Shown: positions 18,660-28,480, counted from the first letter of the stretch. The stretch is DNA of 64,000 nucleotides from Marinifilum_A sediminis (GCA_947496465.1 CANMCX010000005.1:144835-208834); one strand, 5' to 3'. The notes: generated by a model from the letters alone, not told the origin. A program made the numbers and translations.

Positions 18660-20216
18660 ATGGGAGCAACGAATTGTAAAGAAACGCCACGGCAAAAGAT
18701 GATTGGAATGATGTATTTATTTCTGACAGCAATGTTGGCGATAAATGTATCGAATGAAGTACTGGATGCTTTTACAATTATTGATAATGGTTTATCGAAA
18801 ACCATTGAGACTTTTGAAGAAAAAACAAAAGCTACTTACACTAAATTTGATATGGCTTTACAAGCCAATGAAAGAAAGGTAAGAGAATCTTGGGAACAAG
18901 CGCAGAAAATTAGAGTACAATCGGATTCTCTTTATGCCTATATGCAAGAATTAAAAGAACGAATAGTAGAGAAAGCTGATGGACCGGAATACGATCTAAA
19001 TGATATTAAGAGCAAGGATAATCTTGATATTCCACCAGAGGTAATGATTGTTGGAAAAAAAGGTAAGCAGTTAAAAAAAGCTATAAACACCTATAGAGAT
19101 CTTGTTTTGGCAAATGTTGCAGTAAAAGATTCTTCTTTAAGACATGCTATTCTTGAAACATTAAATACTAAAGATCCGGAAAAGGCAAAACCTGGTGATC
19201 CTAATTATTCTTGGGAATCAAAACAGTTTTCTCACACACCTTTAATTGGAGCGATCACTCTGTTATCTAAAATGCAGGTAGATGTTCGAAATACCGAATC
19301 TGATGTGGTTAATTATCTTCTTAACCAGATCGAAGCTGAATCATTTAAATTTAATGATTTGAAAGCTGAAGTTATCGCTAAATCTAGTTATGTGCTCAAA
19401 GGAGATACATATGAAGCAGAAATCTTTTTAGCTGCTGTAGATACAACCCAAAATCCTACGATTTTGATAAATGGTGTCGGACAACTTAGTAATAAGAGTT
19501 TTAACAAAAAAAGAAGAGGTGTATTCAAAACCAAAGCGAATAAGCTTGGCACCCATAAATGGGGCGGTTTTCTAACTTTTAAAACCCCTTCTGGACAAGA
19601 TATTAAACGTGAATTTAAAGCTGAATATACCGTAGCAGAACCAAACGTTGTTGTTTCACCAACCAAGATGAATGTATTCTACGTTGGAGTTGATAATCCG
19701 GTTAGCATCTCTGCTCCAGGTTTTACTTCAGATAGAATTAGAGCAACTATGACCAATGGTAAATTATTACAACGTGGTAATGATTACATTGCTCAACCTA
19801 AAGTTGCATTCAGAGATACTAAAGTTAGTGTTGAAGCCAATTTTGATGGAGAGTGGAGACCCTTACGAACTGTTGATTTTCGTGTGAAACCTATTCCAGA
19901 TCCTGTTGCTAAAATTGCAGAAAAGAGTGGTGGAAAGATCAAAAGAAATTTACTTTTGGCTCAAACGGGTGTTGATGCTGTAATGGATAATTTCGACTTT
20001 GATTTAGAATTTAAGATTACAGGATTTACGGTATCTGCAATTCAAAAAGGTTTTACTGTTGATCAAGCATCACGTTCTGACATGTTCACACAAGATCAGA
20101 TTGGAATGTTCCGAAATTTAAAGAGAAATCAAAAAGTATATATTGAAGATATTAGGGCGGTAGGTCCCGATGGTGTTACCAGAAACCTACCTGCAATTGT
20201 CTTTAGAATAGAGTAA
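18660..20216 (+). CDS. gldM: T9SS motor/shaft protein GldM/PorM
   Basis: 518 residues. The start MGATNCKETPRQKMIGMMYL leads into a single membrane span (about 14-32) that forms the rotor core inside GldL. The long periplasmic part has the helical D1 domain followed by beta-rich domains (D2-D4), which reach the GldK/N ring. The YVGVDNPVSISAPG segment at the D3 boundary is typical. Length agrees with the family. Confidence 0.95.
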   Translation: MGATNCKETPRQKMIGMMYLFLTAMLAINVSNEVLDAFTIIDNGLSKTIETFEEKTKATYTKFDMALQANERKVRESWEQAQKIRVQSDSLYAYMQELKERIVEKADGPEYDLNDIKSKDNLDIPPEVMIVGKKGKQLKKAINTYRDLVLANVAVKDSSLRHAILETLNTKDPEKAKPGDPNYSWESKQFSHTPLIGAITLLSKMQVDVRNTESDVVNYLLNQIEAESFKFNDLKAEVIAKSSYVLKGDTYEAEIFLAAVDTTQNPTILINGVGQLSNKSFNKKRRGVFKTKANKLGTHKWGGFLTFKTPSGQDIKREFKAEYTVAEPNVVVSPTKMNVFYVGVDNPVSISAPGFTSDRIRATMTNGKLLQRGNDYIAQPKVAFRDTKVSVEANFDGEWRPLRTVDFRVKPIPDPVAKIAEKSGGKIKRNLLLAQTGVDAVMDNFDFDLEFKITGFTVSAIQKGFTVDQASRSDMFTQDQIGMFRNLKRNQKVYIEDIRAVGPDGVTRNLPAIVFRIE

Positions 20217-20231
20217 TAAAATTTACATACG

Positions 20232-21077
20232 ATGAAAAGAAGCTTATTACTAATTATTGGTCTTGCCTTGTTTTGTACCGCAAATGTGTCGGCTCAAACA
20301 AATGCAACTAGTGTTTACACTAAGAATCATATCAAAAATCGTAAGCCGATTCCATTTTCAAACATTCGAGAATCGGATGTTATGTGGTCGAAGTTGGTAT
20401 GGAGGATAGTTGATTTAAGAGAAAAAATGAACCTTCCAATGTATTATCCAACCTCTCCTCAGGATGATCGATACAGCTTGATTGATTTGTTGATGTATGG
20501 TATCGAAAACGAAGGTTTAACAGCTTACGACACCAATGATGATGAGTTTAAAATGCCAATGACCTTAGAGCAAATTCAAACAAAATTTGATGCTCAGGCG
20601 GATACCATTATGCAACGTAACAGATTAACTGGAGAATTAGAAGAAAAAATTCTTGCTGGTGAAATGCACACCGATGACGTTAAACGTTATATGGTAAAAG
20701 AACAATGGTTTTTCGATAAGCAAACATCAACTATGCAAGTTCGAATTATTGGAATTTGCCCTATTCGTGAATACATTAAAGATGGCGATACTGCCATGGA
20801 TGGAATTCAGCAAAAACAATTGTTCTGGATTTATTTTCCTGAAGCAAGACAATTGCTTGCAACTCACGAAGTATTTAATCCATACAATGATGCTGCGCGC
20901 TATTCATTTGATGATCTTTTCATGAAAAGAAAATTTGCAAGCTTTATTACTCAAATATCAAACGTTCACAACAACAGAGGTATCAGTGAATATACAGTAG
21001 GTATTAATTCTATGCTTGAAGCTGAGAGAATTAAGAACGATATTTTCACTTACGAACACGATCTTTGGGAGTACTAA
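20232..21077 (+). CDS. gldN: T9SS ring protein GldN/PorN
   Basis: 281 residues with a signal peptide ending SAQ (about 22). IRESDVMWSKLVWRIVDLRE near residue 42 is the family hallmark. It is periplasmic, binds GldK in the outer-membrane ring and contacts GldM. It is the last gene of the operon, 15 bp after gldM, and is followed by a terminator. There is no second gldN/gldO copy here. Confidence 0.94.
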   Translation: MKRSLLLIIGLALFCTANVSAQTNATSVYTKNHIKNRKPIPFSNIRESDVMWSKLVWRIVDLREKMNLPMYYPTSPQDDRYSLIDLLMYGIENEGLTAYDTNDDEFKMPMTLEQIQTKFDAQADTIMQRNRLTGELEEKILAGEMHTDDVKRYMVKEQWFFDKQTSTMQVRIIGICPIREYIKDGDTAMDGIQQKQLFWIYFPEARQLLATHEVFNPYNDAARYSFDDLFMKRKFASFITQISNVHNNRGISEYTVGINSMLEAERIKNDIFTYEHDLWEY

Positions 21078-21097
21078 TAAAAACTCTATAAAATAAA

Positions 21098-21127
21098 AAA
21101 AGGACCTCAATGAGGTCCTTTTCTTTT
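21098..21127. terminator. Terminator between gldN and the GDP-mannose gene
   Basis: Perfect 11-bp stem AAAAGGACCTC / GAGGTCCTTTT (21098-21108 with 21112-21122) with a 3-nt loop. Flanking T and A runs make it usable from both sides. Confidence 0.85.
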
Positions 21128-21142
21128 ATAAATAAGTTCGTA

Positions 21143-22231
21143 CTAAATAAACTCTTCTCCTTTGGTAATTTTTACATCGTTCACAATTTTTCTTATTTCC
21201 TGTTCGTCTCTCTTTCTACAAATCAGTAAAGTTTTATCCGTATCAACTACGATGTAATCTTTCAAACCTTGAACAACAACTAGTTTTTTGTCTTTTGCAT
21301 TAATCAAACAATCCTTCGATTCGTATATCATTACATTCTCACCCTGAATTGCATTTTGATTATTATCCTTAGACGAATGCTCATACATAGAACCCCAGGT
21401 TCCTAGATCTGACCAACCAAACTCTGTACAGTAAACGAATACATTATCCGATTTTTCAAGAATACCATAATCTATTGAAATGTTCTGACATTCCGGATAA
21501 ATCTTATCAATGGCTTCTTGTTCTTTGTCAGTGTCCAGGTCACTCAAAATCGAATCAAAAAGAGAATTCACATCTGGTAAAAATTTACCAAATGATTCTT
21601 GAATAGCATCTAAAGACCAAATAAAAATACCTGAATTCCAGAAAAACTCACCAGATTCATAAAAAATCTTAGCCAGGTCTAAATGAGGTTTCTCCGTAAA
21701 AGTTTTAACCGGTAATATGTCTACTTCACCTCCATTTGGTTTCTTGCCAACCTGAATATATCCATATCCAGTTTCCGGACGTGAAGGCTTCATTCCTAAA
21801 GTCAATAATTTATTATCATCCTTAACAAATTGAATTCCTTCCTTAATTACATCAATAAATTTCACTTCATTTAAAATGAGATGATCTGCAGGTGTAACAA
21901 TTATTGAAGCATTAGGATTTCTTTTAAGAATTTTAAAGTTGGCATAAGCAATACATGGTGCTGTATTTCTTCTTAAAGGTTCTAATAAAACCTGATCTTC
22001 CTTCATTTCTGGAATTTGCTCTAATACCAAATCCTTATAAATCGCATTGGTTACTACCAAAAAGTTCTCAACCGGACAAACAGAAGCAAACCTTTCAAAA
22101 GTGTGACGTATTAAAGTTTTTCCAGTACCTAAAATATCAAGAAATTGTTTTGGACGTAAGTTTTTACTTAAAGGCCAGAAGCGAGATCCAACTCCGCCTG
22201 CCATGATTACACAATAATTGTTAGTATCCAT
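21143..22231 (-). CDS. manC: Mannose-1-phosphate guanylyltransferase
   Basis: 362 residues from the ATG at 22231. The open frame reaches 22294, but the first 21 residues there are an unconserved hydrophobic stretch. The nucleotidyltransferase signature GGVGSRFWPLSKNLRPKQF is at 12-30. It makes GDP-mannose from mannose-1-phosphate and GTP for surface polysaccharides and GDP-fucose. It has the short form without the C-terminal isomerase domain of bifunctional ManC/AlgA. It is a single gene convergent with the T9SS operon. Confidence 0.9.
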   Translation of the reverse strand: MDTNNYCVIMAGGVGSRFWPLSKNLRPKQFLDILGTGKTLIRHTFERFASVCPVENFLVVTNAIYKDLVLEQIPEMKEDQVLLEPLRRNTAPCIAYANFKILKRNPNASIIVTPADHLILNEVKFIDVIKEGIQFVKDDNKLLTLGMKPSRPETGYGYIQVGKKPNGGEVDILPVKTFTEKPHLDLAKIFYESGEFFWNSGIFIWSLDAIQESFGKFLPDVNSLFDSILSDLDTDKEQEAIDKIYPECQNISIDYGILEKSDNVFVYCTEFGWSDLGTWGSMYEHSSKDNNQNAIQGENVMIYESKDCLINAKDKKLVVVQGLKDYIVVDTDKTLLICRKRDEQEIRKIVNDVKITKGEEFI

Positions 22232-22384
22232 ATTGATTTTTAATGATATGCAGATAAAAATAAGATATTCTAAAATACTGAAATCTAAAAACAAATCAAA
22301 AAGAGAAATGCTTTTACTTAGAAGAATATTAGATTCAAAAAGGTAAATAAATAATTTGTATTTTTATCGTAAACAATAATACAT

Positions 22385-23125
22385 ATGAACTTGTTTGAAC
22401 ACGTAGGAAAATTCTCCAGATTCTTAATTTTAGTAGTTTCAAAACCGGAAAAAGGTAGATTATTTTTCACCCAAATAATTCGAGAAATACACAAGTTAGG
22501 TATCAATTCTATTGGTATTGTTGTGATCATTTCTCTTTTTATGGGAGCTGTAATTGCCTTGCAAACCGCATACAATTTAATGAATCCTTTTTTACCTGAT
22601 TATTTGGTTGGATATACAACGAGAGAGTCAATGATTCTGGAATTTTCATCCACAATTGTTGGCTTAATTTTAGCTGGTAAAGTTGGATCTAATATTGCCT
22701 CTGAAATTGGATCAATGAGAGTTACCGAACAAATTGATGCTTTGGAAATAATGGGAATCAATTCGGCCAGTTATTTAATTTTACCTAAAATTGTCGCTGC
22801 AGTTTTCATTAATCCATTTTTATATGTTTTAAGTGTATTTGTGGGAATTTTAGGAGGATTAACGGCAAGTTATCTTACAGGTACAGTTCCCTTATCCGAA
22901 TTTATTTATGGTACCCAATTCGGTTTTATTCCTTACTATATTTCCTATTCATTGATTAAAACAATTGTTTTCGCATTTATAATTACTGCAGTTCCTTCCT
23001 ATTATGGATATTACGTAAAAGGAGGAGCTTTAGAGGTTGGTAAAGCAAGTACTAAAGCTGTTGTAAATAGTAGTATTCTAATTCTTCTTGCTAACGTTAT
23101 TCTTACCCAAATTCTCTTAAAATGA
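22385..23125 (+). CDS. mlaE: MlaE-family ABC lipid transporter permease
   Basis: 246 residues with about five membrane spans. The family regions GVVIISLFMGAVIALQ and EIGSMRVTEQIDALEIMGI (the coupling helix) are present. MlaE proteins move phospholipids between inner and outer membranes with an MlaF ATPase and an MCE (MlaD) protein. No MlaD gene is adjacent, so the substrate-binding partner must be encoded elsewhere. Its stop overlaps the mlaF start by 4 bp (ATGA). Confidence 0.92.
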   Translation: MNLFEHVGKFSRFLILVVSKPEKGRLFFTQIIREIHKLGINSIGIVVIISLFMGAVIALQTAYNLMNPFLPDYLVGYTTRESMILEFSSTIVGLILAGKVGSNIASEIGSMRVTEQIDALEIMGINSASYLILPKIVAAVFINPFLYVLSVFVGILGGLTASYLTGTVPLSEFIYGTQFGFIPYYISYSLIKTIVFAFIITAVPSYYGYYVKGGALEVGKASTKAVVNSSILILLANVILTQILLK

Positions 23126-23874
23126 TTAAACTAGATAAGGTAAATAAATCATTTGATGACAAAAAAGTCCTTAATGATATCTCCATAACTTTTGAAGAAG
23201 GTAAAACCAACTTAATAATTGGTCAGAGTGGATCTGGAAAAACCGTTTTATTAAAATCTATTATAGGACTGCATGAAGTCGATTCTGGCGGAATATTTTA
23301 CAATGATCGCGATTTTACAAAATTAAACCTAAGAAGCAGAAAGGATATCAGAAAAGAAATGGGAATGGTTTTTCAGGGTGGTGCACTTTTTGATTCTTTA
23401 AATGTAGAACAGAATGTGTTGTTTCCACTTGATATGTTTTCGGATATGTCAAAAAGTGAAAAACAAGATAGAGTCAATTTCTGTTTAAACCGGGTTGATA
23501 TTAAAAATGCCAATCACTTGTATCCATCCGAAATTAGTGGTGGTATGCAAAAACGAGTTGCCATAGCCAGAGCAATTGCATTAAATCCTAAATATTTATT
23601 TTGCGATGAACCAAATTCAGGTTTAGATCCGGTTACTGCAATAGTTATTGACAATTTAATACAGGAAATTACCAAAGAATTTAATATCACCACTATTATA
23701 AATACTCACGATATGAACTCGGTTATGGAAATTGGTGAGAATATCTTATTTATAAGTAAAGGATTCAAAGCTTGGCAAGGTCATAAAAGTGAAATTTTTG
23801 ATACCGATAATAAGGATTTAAACAATTTCGTATTTGCCTCTGAATTGTATAAAAAAATTAAAAAATCGATCTAA
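23122..23874 (+). CDS. mlaF: MlaF-family ABC transporter ATP-binding protein
   Basis: 250 residues. Walker A GQSGSGKT at 34-41, signature SGGMQKRVAIARA, Walker B YLFCDEPNSGLDP and the H-loop NTHDMNS are intact. GMVFQGGALFDSLNVEQNV is the Q-loop form typical of MlaF. It is translationally coupled to mlaE by the 4-bp overlap. Confidence 0.93.
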   Translation: MIKLDKVNKSFDDKKVLNDISITFEEGKTNLIIGQSGSGKTVLLKSIIGLHEVDSGGIFYNDRDFTKLNLRSRKDIRKEMGMVFQGGALFDSLNVEQNVLFPLDMFSDMSKSEKQDRVNFCLNRVDIKNANHLYPSEISGGMQKRVAIARAIALNPKYLFCDEPNSGLDPVTAIVIDNLIQEITKEFNITTIINTHDMNSVMEIGENILFISKGFKAWQGHKSEIFDTDNKDLNNFVFASELYKKIKKSI

Positions 23875-23909
23875 GCATATCCAAAATTAATCTTTACCAT
23901 TCCATTTCT

Positions 23910-23917
23910 TATCTTTG
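23910..23917 (+). promoter_or_regulatory. -7 promoter element before the DUF4296 gene
   Basis: TATCTTTG, an exact TAnnTTTG box 26 bp before the ATG. No clear -33 TTTG at the expected spacing. Confidence 0.45.
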
Positions 23918-23943
23918 TACTATATTAACAAAGCAAATTTTCG

Positions 23944-24777
23944 ATGAATAAATTCTTTCTGATTGTAAGTATTGTATTTACGGTATTTTTCATTTCATGC
24001 ACCGAAACGAAAAAAGAGAAACCAAAACTAAATAAAGAGGAATTCACAAAGCTATTGATTGACATTCATATGGCTGACGGAATTTTATCTGCTCAAAACA
24101 TTTATCGATCAGGAAATAATCACCGACCTAGCTATTACTACAATTCTATTTATAAAAAATACAACTTAAACAAAGCGGAATTCGATTCTTGCATTGCTTA
24201 TTATGCCGATAACGCAAATAACTTCACCAAAATTTATGATGTTGTAATTGATTCTCTAAATCGATTGGAGACTCAATATCGTATTGACATTAAAAATGCA
24301 AAGTTAGAACAAGACACCGTTAATTTGTGGAGAAAAAAGACACATTACATAGTTCCAAAAAATGGCAAACCACAATTCGATTTTTCTATTCTTGTAAATC
24401 AAAAAGGAATTTATACAGTTTCTGCAGATATTCGAATCTTCTCAAAAGATCAGTCTGAGAATCCTCAGATGACTGCTTCATTCTGGAAAAATGACACATT
24501 AAACGGACCTCAAGAAGTTCATTTTGAGCCATTGAAAATTACTCGAGACTCTATTTTTAGAAATTATTCCATACAACTTGAATATCCCGACACTACCTAC
24601 ACTACATTAAAAGGGAATATATTTTCCTGGGACAATGATTTGCAACAATTTACACAAGACTATGAAATAAAAAACATTAAAATATACAATCCCGAAATAA
24701 AACCAGATAGTCTTGAATTGGAGCGTGAAATTGATCGTCATTTAAACTTTCAAAGTCTTAAAGAAATAAAAAGATGA
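23944..24777 (+). CDS. DUF4296-domain lipoprotein
   Basis: 277 residues. Lipoprotein signal with C19 (FFISCTE). Residues 30-110 (KEEFTKLLIDIHMADGIL...) match the DUF4296 helical domain found widely in Bacteroidota, and a beta-rich C-terminal half follows. Function is unknown. Lipid anchoring suggests a periplasmic or surface role. The stop overlaps the next start by 4 bp, so it is co-translated with the amidohydrolase-like gene, a pairing that may be conserved. Confidence 0.8.
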   Translation: MNKFFLIVSIVFTVFFISCTETKKEKPKLNKEEFTKLLIDIHMADGILSAQNIYRSGNNHRPSYYYNSIYKKYNLNKAEFDSCIAYYADNANNFTKIYDVVIDSLNRLETQYRIDIKNAKLEQDTVNLWRKKTHYIVPKNGKPQFDFSILVNQKGIYTVSADIRIFSKDQSENPQMTASFWKNDTLNGPQEVHFEPLKITRDSIFRNYSIQLEYPDTTYTTLKGNIFSWDNDLQQFTQDYEIKNIKIYNPEIKPDSLELEREIDRHLNFQSLKEIKR

Positions 24778-25580
24778 GAAAGGTAACTGCAAATTACGTC
24801 TTTCCTTTAAGTTCAAAACCACTTAAAAATGGCATTATAGTTCTTGATAATGATAATCGTATTGTTGACTTAATTGATACCAAGGGACAGTTAAAAGAAA
24901 TTCAGAATTTAGAATTTTACGGTGGAATTATAGTTCCCGGATTTGTAGATGCTTTTTGTATGTTATCCTGGAGTATATTCACAATACATGACTTTTTAGA
25001 TTGCATAGAAGATAATTTTGCTGAAAGTTTAAAACTTAAAACATCTAGTTTGCTTCCAGATACAAATTCTGTTCAAAGAGGTATCAATCATTTAGAAGCA
25101 TTTGGAACCAAAGGAGCAGCTGATTTTTATCCTACTGCTACTAATGAAAATTTAAAAGCAAAATCAAAAATTCAATTTAGGAATGTAGGCGTTGAAAACT
25201 TTAAATTTGATTTGAAAGCATCTTTGAATACTGTCGATGAAAAAGATCACTCGCCAGTTCTTATCAATCAACACACAGTTAAATTCATCAAAAATATTGC
25301 TAAAAATAATAGTCGCTTCTGTATTGGTACCGGATCATTGCAAACGCACAAATTACTCTCTGTATTTGATGAGATGAAATACCTTCAAGAAAAATATCCT
25401 CAAATTGAATTTGAAGAACTATTAAAATGGGGAAGTTTAAATCCGGCAAAACATCTTCGTCTTGATTCTGACTTAGGAAGTATTGAAATAGGGAAAAAGC
25501 CAGGTTTAAATTTATTAAGTGGTATTGATTTTAAGCTTCAACGCTTCACTCCAGATAGTTCATTAAAAATACTAATTTAA
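24774..25580 (+). CDS. Amidohydrolase-like protein, shortened and without metal ligands
   Basis: 268 residues, against about 380-400 for related metal-dependent hydrolases. The N-terminal beta-sandwich (GIIVLDNDNRIVDLID), the junction PGFVDAFCMLS at 55-65 and the C-terminal GSIEIGKKPGLNLL at 235-248 are clearly those of the family. The metal-binding HxH expected in PGFxxxHxH reads AFCM. The catalytic Asp of GTDS reads GTGS (186-189). Much of the barrel between residues 80 and 165 is missing or rearranged. The frame is intact with no stop, so it is probably a retained non-enzymatic protein rather than fresh decay. Confidence 0.75.
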   Translation: MRKVTANYVFPLSSKPLKNGIIVLDNDNRIVDLIDTKGQLKEIQNLEFYGGIIVPGFVDAFCMLSWSIFTIHDFLDCIEDNFAESLKLKTSSLLPDTNSVQRGINHLEAFGTKGAADFYPTATNENLKAKSKIQFRNVGVENFKFDLKASLNTVDEKDHSPVLINQHTVKFIKNIAKNNSRFCIGTGSLQTHKLLSVFDEMKYLQEKYPQIEFEELLKWGSLNPAKHLRLDSDLGSIEIGKKPGLNLLSGIDFKLQRFTPDSSLKILI

Positions 25581-25591
25581 ACCAATTTGGT

Positions 25592-26881
25592 TTATCCTCT
25601 ATATTTTACAGCCAAATCTAATAACTCTGTTAGTTTTTCTTCTAAAGTACTGAAAGAGAAATACTTTCTACCAAGTTCGTAATTAAACTCTCCAATCTCG
25701 CGATTTAGTTTTTCGTTATGAAGAATCTCTTTCATTTCAGCCAAAGCCTGATCTGTAATCTCATTGTTTTCAAGCATAACTGTTCTAAACCCTTTACTAC
25801 CAATATCTGGCCAATAAACAGGTTTATAATTATTTACAAAAATTGGGCACTTACCTAATACTGATTCGATAAAAGCATTCCCAAATCCCTCATAAGTACT
25901 AAAATAAGTACTTGCTTTAGCATGCGCATAAGCATCCGACAAAGAATACGCTTTACTTCCTTCAATTTGTCTTCTATTGTTCTTTATAATGTGTGATGAA
26001 AACATTACCTGACCTTCCAATTTCAATTCGTGAATCAGGTCAATTAATTCATTGTAGTACATATTACCCTCATCATCGGAATGATTTCCAGTAATGACCA
26101 ATTTTGCTCTGGAATCATCCAACATATGTATCAGTCGAATTGCCGTTTCAATCCCTTTCCTTCGAACAATACGTGTAACCTGTGCAAGAATATAATCTTC
26201 CTTTTGAAGTCCAATATTCCGTTTCAAATTGATATTGGTTTCATTAATTTCTCCAAAAGGCAAATCAAAATTCATAACGTTTGGAACAACAATTGAATTT
26301 CTATTAAATCGTTCTGTCAATGTATCTTTCCCATAAGTATTAATAACGGCATGAAATACATTCGGCAAGCGCAAAGGAAAATTTTCTTCTACAATTTTAT
26401 TCACCTCTGGATAAAGTGATAAATATCTATCCCCTCGCTCCCAGTAAAAATCATGGTCATGAGTTATAGTAGGAATTCCAAGAATAGAAATTGCCTTTTT
26501 AATTCCTAAACCCATTTCCAGATGAGCAGGTAAAGCAGAAGCATTCTCAGAAACCAAAACCTCAATTTTATGCTCTCTTGCCCAATTTATAATCTTATCA
26601 CCAATTAAATCAGCATAAAAATGGATATGCTCTAATAATTCCGATAGATTATTGTCTGGAAAATGAAAGGCTTTTTTTTGTCCCCAAAAACCTTCTGGAG
26701 AGAAAAATGACATTTCAGGAACCAAAGTTTCAAAATCAGGATCTAGTTTTCTCTCTTCAAATTGTCCCGATAAAGTAAACACTTCGTGTCCCATTTTTCG
26801 AAATACCTTAATCCATTTTTCTGTTTCCAATGCAACACCATCAACTCCACCAATGCGACCAATTAATATTCCAATTCTCAT
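25592..26881 (-). CDS. Glycosyltransferase, GT4-like
   Basis: 429 residues with the GT-B layout. The N-terminal half starts MRIGILIGRIGGVDGVALET and the C-terminal half has QVTRIVRRKGIETAIRLIHML (nucleotide-sugar site) and FGNAFIESVLGKCPIFVNN (the E-x7-E region). It probably transfers a hexose in glycan or glycolipid synthesis. Donor and acceptor cannot be told. It is a single gene convergent with the amidohydrolase-like gene, with 11 bp between stops. Confidence 0.82.
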   Translation of the reverse strand: MRIGILIGRIGGVDGVALETEKWIKVFRKMGHEVFTLSGQFEERKLDPDFETLVPEMSFFSPEGFWGQKKAFHFPDNNLSELLEHIHFYADLIGDKIINWAREHKIEVLVSENASALPAHLEMGLGIKKAISILGIPTITHDHDFYWERGDRYLSLYPEVNKIVEENFPLRLPNVFHAVINTYGKDTLTERFNRNSIVVPNVMNFDLPFGEINETNINLKRNIGLQKEDYILAQVTRIVRRKGIETAIRLIHMLDDSRAKLVITGNHSDDEGNMYYNELIDLIHELKLEGQVMFSSHIIKNNRRQIEGSKAYSLSDAYAHAKASTYFSTYEGFGNAFIESVLGKCPIFVNNYKPVYWPDIGSKGFRTVMLENNEITDQALAEMKEILHNEKLNREIGEFNYELGRKYFSFSTLEEKLTELLDLAVKYRG

Positions 26882-27054
26882 GACATTTTCCTTTTAATTA
26901 ACTTACCGTTTACGGTCTAAAGGATCATTTGTTTCCAGATTTTGAGTGTTTTTTACAGATGTGGTAATATATTGTTTTTTTGTTTGCTTATTATAGGTAA
27001 AAGTATAACTTTAAGTTTCTTACAAATCTATTCAAAAGAGAAAATCTATTTATT

Positions 27055-27951
27055 ATGTTTAAATACTCATTCAGAATAATCTGTTTCATACTGATTTTTA
27101 TTAATTCACTTTTAAGTTATGCTTGTCAAAATAGCAAACCTGCAAATGAAAGAGAGTCGGCTATAAATACAGCTCAACCTCAAAAGTTTGGAACGGTTAA
27201 GAATCTTTTTTACAATGTTCCTAGTCCTATAGAAGTTACCGAAATAATGAAAAAAATGAAGCTGCCATACCAGCCAGATTTAATGAATTCGGTAAATAAT
27301 GCAGACAACTATTTATCACAAGCTGATATTGCAATTAATATAGGAATATACGGTGCCGATTTAAGTTATATCCGAATTTACGAACAATTTCAGGACGCAG
27401 CCCGATATCTTGCCGTAATAAAGAAATTTACTCGAGAATTGGGAATACCGGAAGAACAGGAAAAATACACTGCCCGCAGGGTAGAAGAAAATATTGAAAA
27501 TCAGGATTCGTTGTTAAACATTATTTCTGAAACATTTACAAAATCTGATAGCTACTTAAAAGAAAATCAACGGGGAGGAACAGCTGCTTTAATTGTATTT
27601 GGAGGTTGGATTGAAACCTTATATCTGGCAACAAATATTATCGATTTAAAAGATCCGCAAAAAGAAATGATAGGCTTAATAGCCCAACAAAAACATTCAG
27701 TTAAAAATTTAATTGGACTATTAAGTCAATATCGTAACAATAAAAAAGTGAACGAAATTTTACCCGATTTAAAACTACTAGATGCTAAATTCAGAGAAAT
27801 TGAACAAGTTAAAAAAACACCTTCAAGTTTAAAATCGAAAAATGGTAAAACTATTATTCAAAATAAAGTAACACTAAGTGCTTCAAATAAAACCATACAG
27901 GAAATTACTGAAATCAATAACAGAATTAGAACCAAACTAACCGAACTGTAA
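27055..27951 (+). CDS. Conserved lipoprotein of unknown function
   Basis: 298 residues. The N-terminal hydrophobic segment ends at a possible lipobox with C24 (LSYACQ). The rest is helical and charged, with a segment KKMKLPYQPDLMNSVNNADNY and a tail rich in Lys, Asn and Ile. I do not recognise a domain. It is 25 bp before the 27977 gene and probably co-transcribed with it. Confidence 0.7.
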   Translation: MFKYSFRIICFILIFINSLLSYACQNSKPANERESAINTAQPQKFGTVKNLFYNVPSPIEVTEIMKKMKLPYQPDLMNSVNNADNYLSQADIAINIGIYGADLSYIRIYEQFQDAARYLAVIKKFTRELGIPEEQEKYTARRVEENIENQDSLLNIISETFTKSDSYLKENQRGGTAALIVFGGWIETLYLATNIIDLKDPQKEMIGLIAQQKHSVKNLIGLLSQYRNNKKVNEILPDLKLLDAKFREIEQVKKTPSSLKSKNGKTIIQNKVTLSASNKTIQEITEINNRIRTKLTEL

Positions 27952-27976
27952 TTGTTGGATTCAAAACTCACTACTT

Positions 27977-28432
27977 ATGAAGATAACTAAACTTACAATA
28001 TTACTACTCTGTATATTTGCTTTACCTATCGGTTTGGTAGCGCAATGTAACGAGTACACCAAAAAGGAATGCATTCCGCAATTATCACCTTATACATTTA
28101 ACGGGCAATTGAATAGTGCTGTTTTATCGCAAGGAGAAACTGCCGAATTACAGCTTACTTTTTACAAAGATCAAGAATATCGAATTCTAGTAAAGGGAGA
28201 GGATAATCTTGGAGATTTACAATTTCAACTGTTCGATACCGAATACAATTTACTCTACGACAATTCTGATGAAGATTACACAAACTTATGGGATTTTATG
28301 GTAGAAAGCACAGATGATTTTATCATTAGAGTATTGATTCCAGAAGATGAAACGAAAGTTGAACTTGAGAGTGGGTGCGTTTCCATACTCATTGGTTTTA
28401 GAGCATTTGGTTCGAGAACAATTTTCAAATAA
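27977..28432 (+). CDS. Small secreted protein of unknown function
   Basis: 151 residues with a signal peptide cleaved at about residue 22 (GLVAQ). The mature part carries Cys residues in QCNEYTKKECIPQLSPYTFNG, then a beta-rich acidic body that looks like a small beta-sandwich (AELQLTFYKDQEYRILVKG, LQFQLFDTEYNLLYDNSDED). It is likely periplasmic. It is the second gene of the unit starting at 27055 and is followed by a strong terminator. Confidence 0.7.
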   Translation: MKITKLTILLLCIFALPIGLVAQCNEYTKKECIPQLSPYTFNGQLNSAVLSQGETAELQLTFYKDQEYRILVKGEDNLGDLQFQLFDTEYNLLYDNSDEDYTNLWDFMVESTDDFIIRVLIPEDETKVELESGCVSILIGFRAFGSRTIFK

Positions 28433-28446
28433 AAGGAATTTAAACG

Positions 28447-28480
28447 AAAAAAGGCTGTCATAAGTGACAGCCTTTTTTTC
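28447..28480. terminator. Bidirectional terminator
   Basis: Stem AAGGCTGTCA (28451-28460) with TGACAGCCTT (28465-28474), loop TAAG, flanked by A and T runs on both sides. It separates two convergent genes. Confidence 0.88.
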
